Shown here in pieces: positions 9,001-17,066 of a DNA stretch of 64,000 nucleotides. The DNA is taken from positions 1 through 64,000 of the forward strand of contig NZ_LYXE01000072.1 in NCBI RefSeq assembly GCF_002532075.1. The letters are read 5' to 3'. Numbering within the stretch: position 1 is the stretch's first letter; every line of letters begins with the position of its first letter. Below the pieces are notes generated by a model, which was not told where the DNA came from, made no database searches, and worked only from the letters and a program-made list of their open reading frames with translations. The position numbers were made by a program, and so were the translations under genes. The DNA comes from Candidatus Chloroploca asiatica (GTDB lineage Bacteria; Chloroflexota; Chloroflexia; Chloroflexales; Chloroflexaceae).

Positions 9001-9303
9001 CCAAAAGGCAAGCAGAAACCCACGCTGCTCACGCTCACCAAAAAACCGCACGACACCAATGTAGAGCCCCGTGATGCCTGCCAGAAAAAAGATGTTGCTG
9101 GCAAAAATAGTAACGGTGCCAAGAATGCGCTGCTGAGACAAGGCGTAGGTCACAAAACCCAGGGTGAGCGCCCCCATACCTAGCGCCCACCAGCCCACGC
9201 CAGGGCGACTCTGGTTGACCCAGGTGAGACCAGTAAGCGCTACCACTTGCAGCAGGTTAGCGATGATCAAGGTGATCGAGAGGGTGAGTGCGTCAATATT
9301 CAT
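6058..9303 (-). CDS. Hybrid sensor histidine kinase with seven-helix membrane domain and three PAS domains
   Basis: About 1081 residues. The first 215 form roughly seven membrane helices with short loops, like an integral membrane sensor. Three PAS domains follow (about 225-340, 350-470, 480-600), each ending in a PAC-type D-I-S/T-E-R-K. HisKA carries His627 in SHELRTPLN; the ATPase domain has its N box (NLLGNAIKF), D-T-G-T-G-I and GTGLGL; a receiver has Asp922 (WMDLRMPVMDG) and the conserved Lys. About 75 further C-terminal residues look helical, but an HPt His motif is not evident. ATG 9303 is preferred over TTG 9309; the start region contains a direct repeat of ATGAATATTGA. It overlaps the REC-GGDEF gene by four bases, so signal goes from PAS/membrane input by phosphorelay to c-di-GMP synthesis. 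Confidence 0.95.
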   Translation of the reverse strand: MNIDALTLSITLIIANLLQVVALTGLTWVNQSRPGVGWWALGMGALTLGFVTYALSQQRILGTVTIFASNIFFLAGITGLYIGVVRFFGEREQRGFLLAFWASFLLALVALIYGLDSLVARRILFSFSVVLFSGLIAWTLWRNRGTVLPSASSFLAFIFLANGIFFGLRGFEPLVYSMDAARLELSPMETVTYLLALGTTTLWTFGFILLVNQQLHNENREARENLEAIFNARFEAVIITYVEGGYVVKINEGFTGLTGFTPEDVIGKNAGTIKIWKNPQDRNQILDLIQTQGFCQNVEVELLRKDGTEFTAVISVKVISLQGVPHMITVAYDISERKRIEQALQQSEARYRLISENTQDVIWLMDPLSGRFNYVSPSVQKLRGYTPEEIMVEPVTAALTEESRRLVEEELRQHLDAFLALPEGTIARINEIDQPHKDGHIIHTEVVTTYVRNQQGEVEILGVTRDVTERKRSEMAVRETNAYLENLINYANAPIIVWDPQFRVTRFNRAFEDLTGWRETEIKGQFLSLLFPLDLAEPSMMLIRKTLTGERWETVEIKIQHRDGSLRTVLWNSATLFEADGVTPLATIAQGQDITERKRVEEALLVAKQQAEAANHAKSVFLANMSHELRTPLNAILGFSQLMTRDPNLTPAQHENLDTINRSGEHLLHIINDVLDMAKIEAGRHSLLAGPVVVKRLLDDLRILFRLRAESKGLALNIEAAPTVPTLVITDEAKLRQILINLLGNAIKFTTVGQVSLRVRTAILPVPQLIFEVQDTGTGIEPDDLESIFNPFIQSSTSNKMREGTGLGLTISHEFAQLLGGDLIAASSGILGEGSVFTLTLPLQVESSATESVVPLPSHARATGLEPDQPHYRMLIADDRPENARLLVALLQQLGFEAESVPNGAEAVERWRAWQPHVVWMDLRMPVMDGIDATQHILRACEDDPTLLRPVIIALSASVFGEAQSHILASGCDAFIAKPFREHEIVSMIEQYLGAHFCYETQPTNGTHPSAGDRAMYSLDPIWRDQLRQAAVEANVAQMHALIDQIKVNYPDLATQMATWIDDFAYETLLAWLEMPGSESL

Positions 9304-9534
9304 AATCAATATTCATAGATGCTTCGCTGCGCTCCTAAGCAACAAAACCTTATGGTCGGAGCGCAACGGCTCCACGGTCATTCCGAACGGAGCCGCAGGC
9401 GCAGTGAGGAATCTTCACGGATCTGCATGGAAGACCCCTCACGTTCGTTCGGGGTGACCGTGCAGACTACGTATATGCCATGAAAAGTCATATAATTAAG
9501 TATAAATATATGTACGCACGTTGTCCATCAGTAC
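9304..9534. other. Intergenic region with a dispersed-repeat-like segment
   Basis: No gene is seen. Roughly 9375-9465 contains CATTCCGAACGGAG...GTGAGGAATCTT and CGTTCGGGGTGACC, a pattern I know as a dispersed element in several bacterial phyla. The 9480-9530 part is very AT-rich and lies after the leftward nuclease stop. Confidence 0.5.
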
Positions 9535-12123
9535 TCATACGGATGCATCCGTAAGATTCGCGCCACGTACGGTCAAGAGCCATCCCGTCTGTTCACGCAC
9601 ACGCGTGACGGCCTCGGTCAATTCAGCCCTGCTACACGCGCCCTGAACCCGCACAACCACCTCGCAGGTGGCATTCTGCAAGGCCGGCGAACTTTGCGCC
9701 GTCAGGCCTGGTGGCAAGGCTTCACGCGCCGCTCGCATCAGCGCCTCCTGGTGAGGTTGCGGCCAGAGGCGTACGGTCCAGCCGATAAACGCTGCCAACT
9801 CAGCGAGTTGTGCTGTATAGGATGAACGAGCAACCAGGGGAAAATAGAACCGCAGCGTGATGACCCGCGTTTGCTGGTCAGCACTCGCTTTGTAGCAACC
9901 GCTCGCGGGGCCAAACCAGGTACGCGCAGTGCTCAGGGCAAAGTTGAGTTCGCTTGGCACAGCCCCTTCAGGCGGCGCAAAACTCGCCTCATCCACCACC
10001 GCGGGCACTTCAGCCGCCTGCGGCACCCCGGGCACTCTGAGCGTCAGACGTAGCCCAGTCCGCTGCTGAAAGGCCGCTTCAACCGCAGCAATGGTTGCCG
10101 GATCGACGCTACCCTGACAACGCACTTCAACCCTTCCTTCATCCTGGTAGATCGCCGGGCTCCGCTCGGCCTGCAAGCCATCAGGGAGCAATTCGAGCGC
10201 CAGGGCGGCGAGTTGCGCCTGGTGCGGATACGGCCAGACCGTGACGGGGACACCTGCTTCGGCAGCGATCTGCGTGATCGCCGCAGCATCACGTTCCGCA
10301 GCGACCACCGGAAAGAAGTAGCGGAGCATCACCGCCCCGGTCTCGGCATCAATGCTGCGCTGGTAGAGATCGGGGGCAGACCCAAGATGCTGATCAATGA
10401 TCGCCTGGATGCCCGCACTATTGATCCGTGGCCCGGTGCGACGACCACCACCCGCCGCCAGCGCCCGGCGCACCTCGGCAGGGGCAGGCAAGCGCCACAA
10501 ACCCGGAGCAAGGGGCAACGGCATAAAATAGGCGCTGCCAGCTTCCAGGATCGCCCCGGCCTGCGCTTCCTGCTCACTGGTAACCTCTGGGCCATACCAG
10601 ACCCGCGCAAGCTCACGTACACTCATCGTCTGCATGCCCGAACCATCACGCAGCGCCGTCCAGAGCCGTTCGAGTCCGGCGGTCTCAAGCGCGTCACCGT
10701 TGCCCAGGGTATGGGCAGACTCGGCAGGTTCGGGCGAAGGGGGAAGCACCACACGTCGTCCCCCTCGCGCGGACGGCGCAACCGTCAACGTCTGACCATC
10801 CTGAGGGGAAACCAACTCGGCTAGGTCAGTGAGGCGTGCCGCCAGCGCCGCACGCGCCTCGGGATCGCCATGCACCAGCGCAACGGTACGCGGCTTGAGC
10901 GTACGCACCAGCGCAGCCAGTTCGTCGCCATCGGCATGCGCACTAAGCCCATAACGCCCGATCTGGCAGGCCACCCGCACCGTACGCGCTCCAAACGTCA
11001 TCTGGCGCCGCTCAGGCTGCGCATCAGCCAAATCAAGCAAGCGACGCCCCGGTGCCTCCTCGTCGAGGTAGCCACTAAAGAAGATCGCCGCCTGCGGCTG
11101 CTCGGCGAGGCGCTCGGCATACCAGACCGACGGGCCGCCGGTGAGCATCCCCGATGAGGCAATGATCGCAGCGGGCGGCCCGGTCAACACACGTTCACGC
11201 TGGATCTGATTCTCGACGGGCTGAATCCGACTGCTAAAAAAGGGCCGCCCGCCGCCCAACACATAACGACGGAGCGCGGGGCCAAGCGCATCAGGAAACG
11301 CGGCGTAGGCCGCACAGACCGAACGAACCAGTCCATCAACGGCAATGGGAAACGGCGGAATCACGCCATCGCGCTGAGCGGCGCGCAGAATCAGAATCAC
11401 CTCTTGCGCCCGCCCGAGCGCAAAGGCCGGAATCAAACAGTGGCCGCCCCGTTCGATCACCTCGGCCACCGCCTCGGCCAAGCGGCGCTCTTCGATCGCC
11501 CGATTAGGATGCAACCGCGCCCCATAGGTACTCTCGAGCACCAGCAAATCCGGGCGTAGCGGTGCAGGTGTCGCCGCCCCCAGGATCGTCCGTTGCGGCG
11601 TGATGCTGACATCGCCGCTGATCACCAGACGCCCATCCTGGGCCTCAAAGCCGAGGCTCACAGCCCCGGCAATATGGCCAGCACGCTGCGCATAGATCAG
11701 TACATCGGGCAACTCGGGCAAGCGCTGCTCACCCATGGCAAGCGGACGGAGGCGGCGCAACGTCGCGGCAACCAGCGCATCGTCATACAGAGGCAACTCA
11801 AGTTCGTCGGCGGCACGGCGGGCCATCACCCGCACAGCATCACCGAGCATCACCTCCATCAAGCGCAGGGTCGCCGCCGTCGCATAGATCGGCACCCCCG
11901 GAAAGCGATCAGCCACCAGGGGCAAAGCACCAATATGGTCAGCATGGGCGTGCGTCACCAAAATAGCATCAAGGTGAATTCCATCGAGGGCAGCCAGATC
12001 AGGCAAACGATCGCCGCCATCCATACGCACCCCGGCATCAACCAGCACATGCCGCCCCCCAAGCGCAACCAGTTGGCAGGTCGCACCCACGCCACTCGCA
12101 CCACCAAGAAACTGGATCTGCAT
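9535..12123 (-). CDS. Metallo-beta-lactamase/beta-CASP ribonuclease-like protein with duplicated C-terminal module
   Basis: The N-terminal 430 residues are a CPSF/RNase J-like nuclease: HAHADHIGALP supplies the HxHxDH zinc motif, SGDVS the bridging Asp, then a beta-CASP insert (EVILILRAAQ, ASSGMLTGG), GLSAHADGDEL and a closing VHGDPEA motif. The likely reaction is Zn-dependent RNA hydrolysis in the cytoplasm. The last 430 residues are unusual. Two related blocks of about 140 residues each contain L-R-(Y/F)-(F/Y)-F-P, a W-P-x-P-H-Q motif and L-P-x-G-L before a beta-rich end. I do not recognise this module. ATG 12123 has AGGTGA just upstream and is preferred; GTG 12132 is the alternative. It is monocistronic. 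Confidence 0.88.
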   Translation of the reverse strand: MQIQFLGGASGVGATCQLVALGGRHVLVDAGVRMDGGDRLPDLAALDGIHLDAILVTHAHADHIGALPLVADRFPGVPIYATAATLRLMEVMLGDAVRVMARRAADELELPLYDDALVAATLRRLRPLAMGEQRLPELPDVLIYAQRAGHIAGAVSLGFEAQDGRLVISGDVSITPQRTILGAATPAPLRPDLLVLESTYGARLHPNRAIEERRLAEAVAEVIERGGHCLIPAFALGRAQEVILILRAAQRDGVIPPFPIAVDGLVRSVCAAYAAFPDALGPALRRYVLGGGRPFFSSRIQPVENQIQRERVLTGPPAAIIASSGMLTGGPSVWYAERLAEQPQAAIFFSGYLDEEAPGRRLLDLADAQPERRQMTFGARTVRVACQIGRYGLSAHADGDELAALVRTLKPRTVALVHGDPEARAALAARLTDLAELVSPQDGQTLTVAPSARGGRRVVLPPSPEPAESAHTLGNGDALETAGLERLWTALRDGSGMQTMSVRELARVWYGPEVTSEQEAQAGAILEAGSAYFMPLPLAPGLWRLPAPAEVRRALAAGGGRRTGPRINSAGIQAIIDQHLGSAPDLYQRSIDAETGAVMLRYFFPVVAAERDAAAITQIAAEAGVPVTVWPYPHQAQLAALALELLPDGLQAERSPAIYQDEGRVEVRCQGSVDPATIAAVEAAFQQRTGLRLTLRVPGVPQAAEVPAVVDEASFAPPEGAVPSELNFALSTARTWFGPASGCYKASADQQTRVITLRFYFPLVARSSYTAQLAELAAFIGWTVRLWPQPHQEALMRAAREALPPGLTAQSSPALQNATCEVVVRVQGACSRAELTEAVTRVREQTGWLLTVRGANLTDASV

Positions 12124-12434
12124 ATCATTCACCTGCTGTCAGCTACGCTGGCAGCGTGCGCCAGCAAAAGAGTCGTTCCTTCGCGGAAGAAACCAGGAGG
12201 GAGTGCCGACTTCAGTCGGCACTCCGGTACGCCCGATGGAATGGGTAAAACCCAGAACGCCTCGGCGACGGGCTGCAAAGCCTGCCTGCGCCGACTCGCT
12301 CAGGCCATGCAGGTGGCCTTTGCAAACCAAAAGCCGCGCCGTTCACGGCGACGGAAGAAAATGCAATCGCCCTAGGGCGACGCCGCTCTAGCAGAAAAGC
12401 CCGCTGCAAGCATGTTACAATACCATAAGAAGAT
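12124..12434. other. Intergenic region with hairpin and short repeats
   Basis: Between the divergent nuclease and Nudix genes there is a 12-bp perfect stem with a two-base loop at 12200-12225 (GGAGTGCCGACT/AGTCGGCACTCC). A 15-base segment at 12361-12375 also occurs at 167-181. No coding sequence is evident. The promoter for the Nudix gene probably lies at 12400-12434, but I cannot place it. Confidence 0.55.
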
Positions 12435-13133
12435 ATGGCTGAGGAAGATATGAGCCCAGAATTATCCCAGGGTGTTGCCCCTGCAACACCTCTGCTAACG
12501 ATGCAACGTGAGGTCGTGCGCCAGGCCATGAGCCGGTCGTTTGCGCTGACCATGGACGAGTTGCTGATTCTACGCGACCTCGATGGTCAACCAATGCGCC
12601 CGATGCAACCACCGCCCGGTGTCACACCCCGCGCCTCAGCAGCCCTGCTCTTGCTCTATCCGAGTGAGGGTGAACTCTGGCTCCCCCTGACCGTACGCTC
12701 GGCCCGCCTTACCACCCATCGCGGCGAGGTCTCGCTACCAGGAGGACGGACTGACCCGGAGGACGATGGCCCTATCGGAACCGCCCTCCGCGAAGCCTGG
12801 GAGGAACTGGGCATCAGGACGAGTTATGTCGAGCCACTCGGTACGCTGACACCTTTTTATATCCCCCCAAGCAATAGCCGACTCACCCCGGTGGTCGGCC
12901 TCAGCCTCGTTGAACCTGACCTCCATCCTAACCCCGACGAGGTTGAGGCTGCCTTCAGTGTGCCGCTCAGATGCCTCTTTGACCCAGCGATAGTCCAGGA
13001 GGAGATCTGGGAACGGGGCCAGACACGCATGCGGGTGCCCTTTTTTGCCCTCGAAGGCTATAAAGTCTGGGGGGCCACCGCGCTCTTGTTAAGCGAATTG
13101 CTAGCCCGCATGCGCCGAGTCGGTTTCAGTTGA
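12435..13133 (+). CDS. Nudix hydrolase, CoA pyrophosphatase type
   Basis: A 232-residue Nudix protein. The segment VRSARLTTHRGEVSLPGG matches the CoA-pyrophosphatase signature that precedes the Nudix box in NudL/Pcd1/NUDT7 proteins, and the box reads GGRTDPEDDG...LREAWEELGI with the catalytic REAWEE. Members split CoA or oxidised CoA to 3',5'-ADP and 4'-phosphopantetheine. About 60 N-terminal residues are extra relative to NudL and may form a helical cap. The next gene's promoter overlaps this gene's stop codon, so tatA is separately controlled. Confidence 0.92.
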   Translation: MAEEDMSPELSQGVAPATPLLTMQREVVRQAMSRSFALTMDELLILRDLDGQPMRPMQPPPGVTPRASAALLLLYPSEGELWLPLTVRSARLTTHRGEVSLPGGRTDPEDDGPIGTALREAWEELGIRTSYVEPLGTLTPFYIPPSNSRLTPVVGLSLVEPDLHPNPDEVEAAFSVPLRCLFDPAIVQEEIWERGQTRMRVPFFALEGYKVWGATALLLSELLARMRRVGFS

Positions 13134-13157
13134 CACACCCCCCGGCTAGGGTATAAT
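13130..13157 (+). promoter_or_regulatory. Consensus sigma-70-type promoter for tatA
   Basis: TTGACA at 13130-13135 and TATAAT at 13152-13157 are both perfect consensus, separated by 16 bases. The -35 overlaps the TGA stop of the Nudix gene. The predicted start is near 13164, giving a leader of about 85 bases before tatA. Confidence 0.85.
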
Positions 13158-13250
13158 GAACCTACATCAAGCATCCGTACAAGGTACCTTGCTATGCCAT
13201 GCGCTCTCATCAGAGGGTTGTTCAGGCAAAGATAGCAAAAGGAGTGAATC

Positions 13251-13445
13251 ATGTTAGGACTGGGATGGGGCGAATTAATTGTTATTCTGGTGATTGTGAT
13301 TGCCATATTTGGTGCCGGACGCCTTGCTGGCCTCGGGAGCGCCCTTGGGGGCAGCATCCGTGAGTTCAAGAACGCCGTGAAAGACGATGATGCAGCACCA
13401 ACCACGACAACTGAGACCAAAGCCGAGCGCGAAAGCAAGGTGTAA
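13251..13445 (+). CDS. tatA: Twin-arginine translocase subunit TatA/TatE
   Basis: A 64-residue TatA-type protein. It has a short periplasmic N-terminus with the conserved polar residue before the helix (GWGELIVIL), one membrane helix at residues 7-21, the F-G hinge ([11 protein letters not shown]), an amphipathic helix, then a polar Lys/Glu/Thr tail. TatA oligomers form the pore for folded Tat substrates together with TatC. No tatC is adjacent. The Shine-Dalgarno AAGGAG lies seven bases before the ATG. It has its own consensus promoter and a terminator downstream, so it is monocistronic. Confidence 0.94.
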   Translation: MLGLGWGELIVILVIVIAIFGAGRLAGLGSALGGSIREFKNAVKDDDAAPTTTTETKAERESKV

Positions 13446-13504
13446 CATCCACACCGATGATGGGCTGTTGGCCTGACCAGACACGTTGTTGGCTTGCATA
13501 GTGT

Positions 13505-13557
13505 GGGGCATCAGAGAGGCGTGAATCTCCGCTGCTCTGTTGCCCCTTTCTTTTTTG
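13505..13557 (+). terminator. Rho-independent terminator after tatA
   Basis: Stem GGGGCATCAGAG with CTCTGTTGCCCC (11 of 12 pairs) encloses a loop with a smaller internal stem and is followed by TTTCTTTTTT. It lies 60 bases after tatA and before the obg start at 13604. Confidence 0.8.
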
Positions 13558-13603
13558 TGCCGGTTGCTCATCAGATGAACCGAACTTTTTGTGGAACAAA
13601 AAC

Positions 13604-14914
13604 ATGGCAGTTGATTATTTTGACCAGGCAACCATCCAGGTACAGGCCGGCACAGGCGGATCTGGCGCAGCAACCTTTCGCCGTGAAAAATTCGTCCCCC
13701 GCGGTGGGCCCAATGGCGGCGATGGTGGCCGTGGAGGGCACATCTATCTGTTCGCCGACCCGAATCTCAATACGTTGCTCAGTTTCCGTTACGAGCGCTC
13801 GTTTCGTGCCGAGTCAGGTGGCAATGGGCAGAAAAATAAGATGTATGGGCGTCAGGGCAATGATCTGGTGATCAATGTCCCGCCAGGGACGGTTGTCCGT
13901 GCCATGATCGATGGTCAAACCTACGAGGTTGACCTCGCACGCCCCGGGCAGCGCTTGCTTGTTGCGCGTGGTGGGCGCGGGGGCCTTGGCAATGTTCACT
14001 TTACCTCATCGGTGCGCCAGGCACCGCGTATCGCTGAACTCGGTGAGCCAGGGCAAAAGCTGACCATCGAGCTCGAATTGAAGCTCATTGCGGATGTTGG
14101 TCTCGTTGGCTTTCCCAATGCCGGCAAGTCAACGCTGCTCTCGGTCATCAGTGCCGCTCGCCCCAAGATTGCGAATTACCCTTTTACGACGCTCCAACCC
14201 AATCTCGGCATGGTTGATGTGGGGGAATATGATCGTTTTGTGGTTGCCGATATCCCCGGTTTGATCGAGGGTGCCCACGCAGGTGTCGGCCTGGGGCACG
14301 CTTTTTTGCGCCACGTCGAGCGTACCCGCGTGCTTATTCATATCATTGATGCCGCCGGGGTCGACGGGCGCGATCCAGTCACCGATTTCCATCAGATCAA
14401 CGAAGAATTGCGGCTCTATGAGCCTGAACTGGCCCAACGCCCCCAGGTCGTTGCCTTCAATAAGGTTGATCTGCCCGAGGCCCGCGCAAATCTCGCCCGT
14501 CTGCAGCACGAGCTTGGCCTTGACCCCGAAGATTGTTTTGCGATCTCAGCGGCAACACAGCAGGGCGTTGACCACCTGTTACGCCGCGTAGCAACCCACC
14601 TGCGGGCTATGCCAGTCTCTCATCTGGAACCGGTTGAACCCGATGAGCCACCCCTCACCTGGCCGATACCTGAGGTCGAAGAGAATGCCTTCTCGGTTGA
14701 ACCCGAAGGCGATGGCTGGCGCGTGCGCGGCATCAAGATCGAACGGCTGCTCAAGATGACCAATTTTGACCAGATCGAGGCCGTTGATCGCGTACAACGC
14801 GTCTTTGAGGCGACCGGGATCAGTCAGGCCCTCCTTGAGGCTGGCCTCCACGAGGGCGATATGGTCTATATTGGTGATATCGAGCTCGAATGGGATAGCC
14901 AGCGCTTTGAGTGA
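13604..14914 (+). CDS. obg: GTPase Obg/CgtA
   Basis: A 436-residue Obg protein. The glycine-rich Obg fold covers residues 1-155 ([24 protein letters not shown]). The G domain has G1 [10 protein letters not shown]3 DIPGLIEGA and G4 NKVD, and a C-terminal OCT domain is present. Obg binds the 50S subunit late in assembly and acts as a ppGpp-sensitive GTPase. ATG 13604 (MAVDYFDQA) fits the family start. Twelve bases separate its stop from the SpoIIE-type phosphatase, so they probably share a transcript. That is notable because Bacillus subtilis Obg interacts with Rsb regulators of sigma-B. Confidence 0.97.
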   Translation: MAVDYFDQATIQVQAGTGGSGAATFRREKFVPRGGPNGGDGGRGGHIYLFADPNLNTLLSFRYERSFRAESGGNGQKNKMYGRQGNDLVINVPPGTVVRAMIDGQTYEVDLARPGQRLLVARGGRGGLGNVHFTSSVRQAPRIAELGEPGQKLTIELELKLIADVGLVGFPNAGKSTLLSVISAARPKIANYPFTTLQPNLGMVDVGEYDRFVVADIPGLIEGAHAGVGLGHAFLRHVERTRVLIHIIDAAGVDGRDPVTDFHQINEELRLYEPELAQRPQVVAFNKVDLPEARANLARLQHELGLDPEDCFAISAATQQGVDHLLRRVATHLRAMPVSHLEPVEPDEPPLTWPIPEVEENAFSVEPEGDGWRVRGIKIERLLKMTNFDQIEAVDRVQRVFEATGISQALLEAGLHEGDMVYIGDIELEWDSQRFE

Positions 14915-14926
14915 GCCCAACGCACG

Positions 14927-16957
14927 ATGACACAGGCAGATCCTCCCAACCGCCTGTCCAGGATCATTGTTCGTCTCTGGCCACAGGCCGTCAACCTGCC
15001 ACTCCGCGATTTTACCATCTTGCAACGCGAGGTGGTAGGCACCCTCTATGGGATGGTGCTCTTTGCGTGTATGCTTGGCTGGCTCACCCTCGCCACTGAT
15101 CGCGCTGACGTGCGGGCCAACTGGCTGCTGATGCTCAGCGGGATCATCTTTATCGTCATTATCAATCAGTTGAGTTTCTTCTGGATTCTCCGCCAGCCTG
15201 ATGGCGAGACCGAGATGATCAGTGGCAATCTGAGTGTCTTGATCGGCCTGGCAACGCTGCTGATTGTCGGCCCCGGCCTGATCTGGATGCTGTTGCTCGC
15301 CCATCTCTTCGAGCTCGCCCACCGTCTCTGGCAGTATCGTCTCTTTGTCCAGCGCTGGAATGTAATCCGCAATTCGCTCGTCTCGCAAAGTACCCTCGGG
15401 CTGAGCTACCTGAGTTGCTACTATGCGTTCACGATGCTCGGGGGTAGCCGCCCCCCGAACGATCTTGGCCTGACAACGCTTGGCGCGATGCTCGGGGCTT
15501 TGCTTGTCTTTAGCGCGGTGTTGCTCGGTTGTTTTGCCATGCTCTTTCTCCTGCAGATCGTGCTCAAGCAAACCGCAGGACGGCGCATGGGCATGCAGTA
15601 CCTCACTCGTTTTATTGGGTTGACGATCCTGCCCCCGCTGCCGTTTGCCCTGCTCGGGGCGGTTGTCTACAGCGCCTATGCCCTGATCGGCTATCTCTTC
15701 TGGTGTACAAGTGTCGTGATGATCAACCTGATCGCCCACTGGCTCAGCAAATCGGTCGCCGCAAGCGATCAGCGCCGCGAAGAACTGGCGCGCCTCGAAG
15801 CGCTCGGGCGCAGTATTTTGTCCAGCCCGCCCGAGCTTGCTGCACTCCCCACGTTACTTGCACAGCACGTTGCCGGCATGTTCCGCGAGCGGCGGATCTG
15901 CATTGGGCTCTTTGATGGTCAGATCTTGCTGCGACGGCCTGCCGATGAGCCAGTTGATCCGAACTTGCTCGCCTGGCTCGCAGCGCATCCGGTCGAGCGG
16001 ATCTGGCAACCGCATGAAACCCCACCCTGGCCCGGGGCCGAAGGCCGCTTTGTACGCGTCACCGTGCCGATCCGTGCCGTCGAGAACGAACCAGCCATCG
16101 GCATGATCTTTCTTGAACTCGGCACGCTCGAAGGCGATCCCGAAAGTATGTTGCCCGCCCTACAAACCCTGGGCGCAACGATTGTTTCGGCGATCCATCG
16201 GGTTGACGAACACCGCCGCACGCTGCGGCTCCATCGGTTTGATCAAGAACTGGCGATGGCCGGGCAGATCCAGGCCAGCTTTTTGCCCACAAGCATCCCC
16301 GACATTCCCGGCTGGCAACTCGCCGCAACCCTCCGCCCTGCCCGCGAGACCTCCGGCGACTTCTACGATCTCCTGCTGCTTCCCGGCGGCTGTCTCGGGC
16401 TCATTATCGCTGATGTCGCCGACAAAGGTACCGGGGCCGCCCTCTTTATGGCGCTCTCACGGACGCTGCTTCGTACGTATGCGTTTGAGTATCGCGATGA
16501 TCCCTCGTCGGTCTTGCGTGCCGCCAACGAACGCATCCTGATTGATACTGACAGCACCATGTTTGTGACGGTCTTTTACGGCATCCTCGACCCGGCAACC
16601 GGAGCCTTGCGCTACGCGAATGCCGGCCACAATCCGCCTTTTTTGCTGCGTCACGATGGCTCACTTGCCACCCTGACCAATACCGGCGTTCCTCTCGGCA
16701 TTGATCACGAACGCGCCTGGGCAACCCGCGACCTCACCCTTGCGCAGGGTGATGTGCTCGTCATTTATACCGATGGCATCACCGAAGCCCAGAACGAGCA
16801 CGAAGAGATGTTTGAAACCAGACGGTTGCTCACCGTTGCCCGCACCACCACCGACGCCCATCAACTGCAAGAGCACATTCTGGATGCGGTGACGACCTTC
16901 GCCGGCAACGCCGCACAATCCGATGATATTGCCCTGTTGATCCTCGCCCGCCACTAG
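14927..16957 (+). CDS. Membrane PP2C/SpoIIE-type (RsbU-like) serine phosphatase
   Basis: A 676-residue protein. The first 270 residues hold about seven membrane helices. A divergent GAF-like region follows at about 280-425, then a short helix and a SpoIIE phosphatase domain at about 440-675 with RETSGDFYD, ADVADKGTGAALFM, NAGHNPP, YTDGITEAQ and C-terminal SDDIALLIL. The metal-binding Asp residues are present, so it should be active. RsbU-like enzymes dephosphorylate anti-sigma-factor antagonists (STAS proteins). No STAS or RsbW partner is found in the window. It follows obg by 12 bases, suggesting one transcript. The membrane part points to direct sensing of membrane or external conditions. 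Confidence 0.93.
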   Translation: MTQADPPNRLSRIIVRLWPQAVNLPLRDFTILQREVVGTLYGMVLFACMLGWLTLATDRADVRANWLLMLSGIIFIVIINQLSFFWILRQPDGETEMISGNLSVLIGLATLLIVGPGLIWMLLLAHLFELAHRLWQYRLFVQRWNVIRNSLVSQSTLGLSYLSCYYAFTMLGGSRPPNDLGLTTLGAMLGALLVFSAVLLGCFAMLFLLQIVLKQTAGRRMGMQYLTRFIGLTILPPLPFALLGAVVYSAYALIGYLFWCTSVVMINLIAHWLSKSVAASDQRREELARLEALGRSILSSPPELAALPTLLAQHVAGMFRERRICIGLFDGQILLRRPADEPVDPNLLAWLAAHPVERIWQPHETPPWPGAEGRFVRVTVPIRAVENEPAIGMIFLELGTLEGDPESMLPALQTLGATIVSAIHRVDEHRRTLRLHRFDQELAMAGQIQASFLPTSIPDIPGWQLAATLRPARETSGDFYDLLLLPGGCLGLIIADVADKGTGAALFMALSRTLLRTYAFEYRDDPSSVLRAANERILIDTDSTMFVTVFYGILDPATGALRYANAGHNPPFLLRHDGSLATLTNTGVPLGIDHERAWATRDLTLAQGDVLVIYTDGITEAQNEHEEMFETRRLLTVARTTTDAHQLQEHILDAVTTFAGNAAQSDDIALLILARH

Positions 16958-17066
16958 AAAACCATGTCGTTCCCGCGCACGCGGGAACCCAAGTCTCGGC
17001 ACAATACCTTGCAAAGAAGGCGGTTGTTTTGACGCAAAGGCGCAAAGGCGCAAAGCTGCAATCGCA
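16958..17066. repeat. Short dispersed-repeat cluster between convergent genes
   Basis: Two repeat types lie here. GTTCCCGCG/CGCGGGAAC around 16971-16990 is a small hairpin of the kind often seen as dispersed repeats. Then 28 bases at 17028-17055, made of AAGGCGC-type units, are identical to 26497-26524 inside the hox operon. A TGCAATCGC segment follows at 17057. The hairpin may act as terminator for the phosphatase gene. Confidence 0.7.

Noticed and set aside
11593-12375. Long plus-strand open frame of about 260 codons
   Set aside because: It is antisense to the conserved N-terminal half of the beta-CASP nuclease and has an implausible composition rich in His, Arg and Gln.
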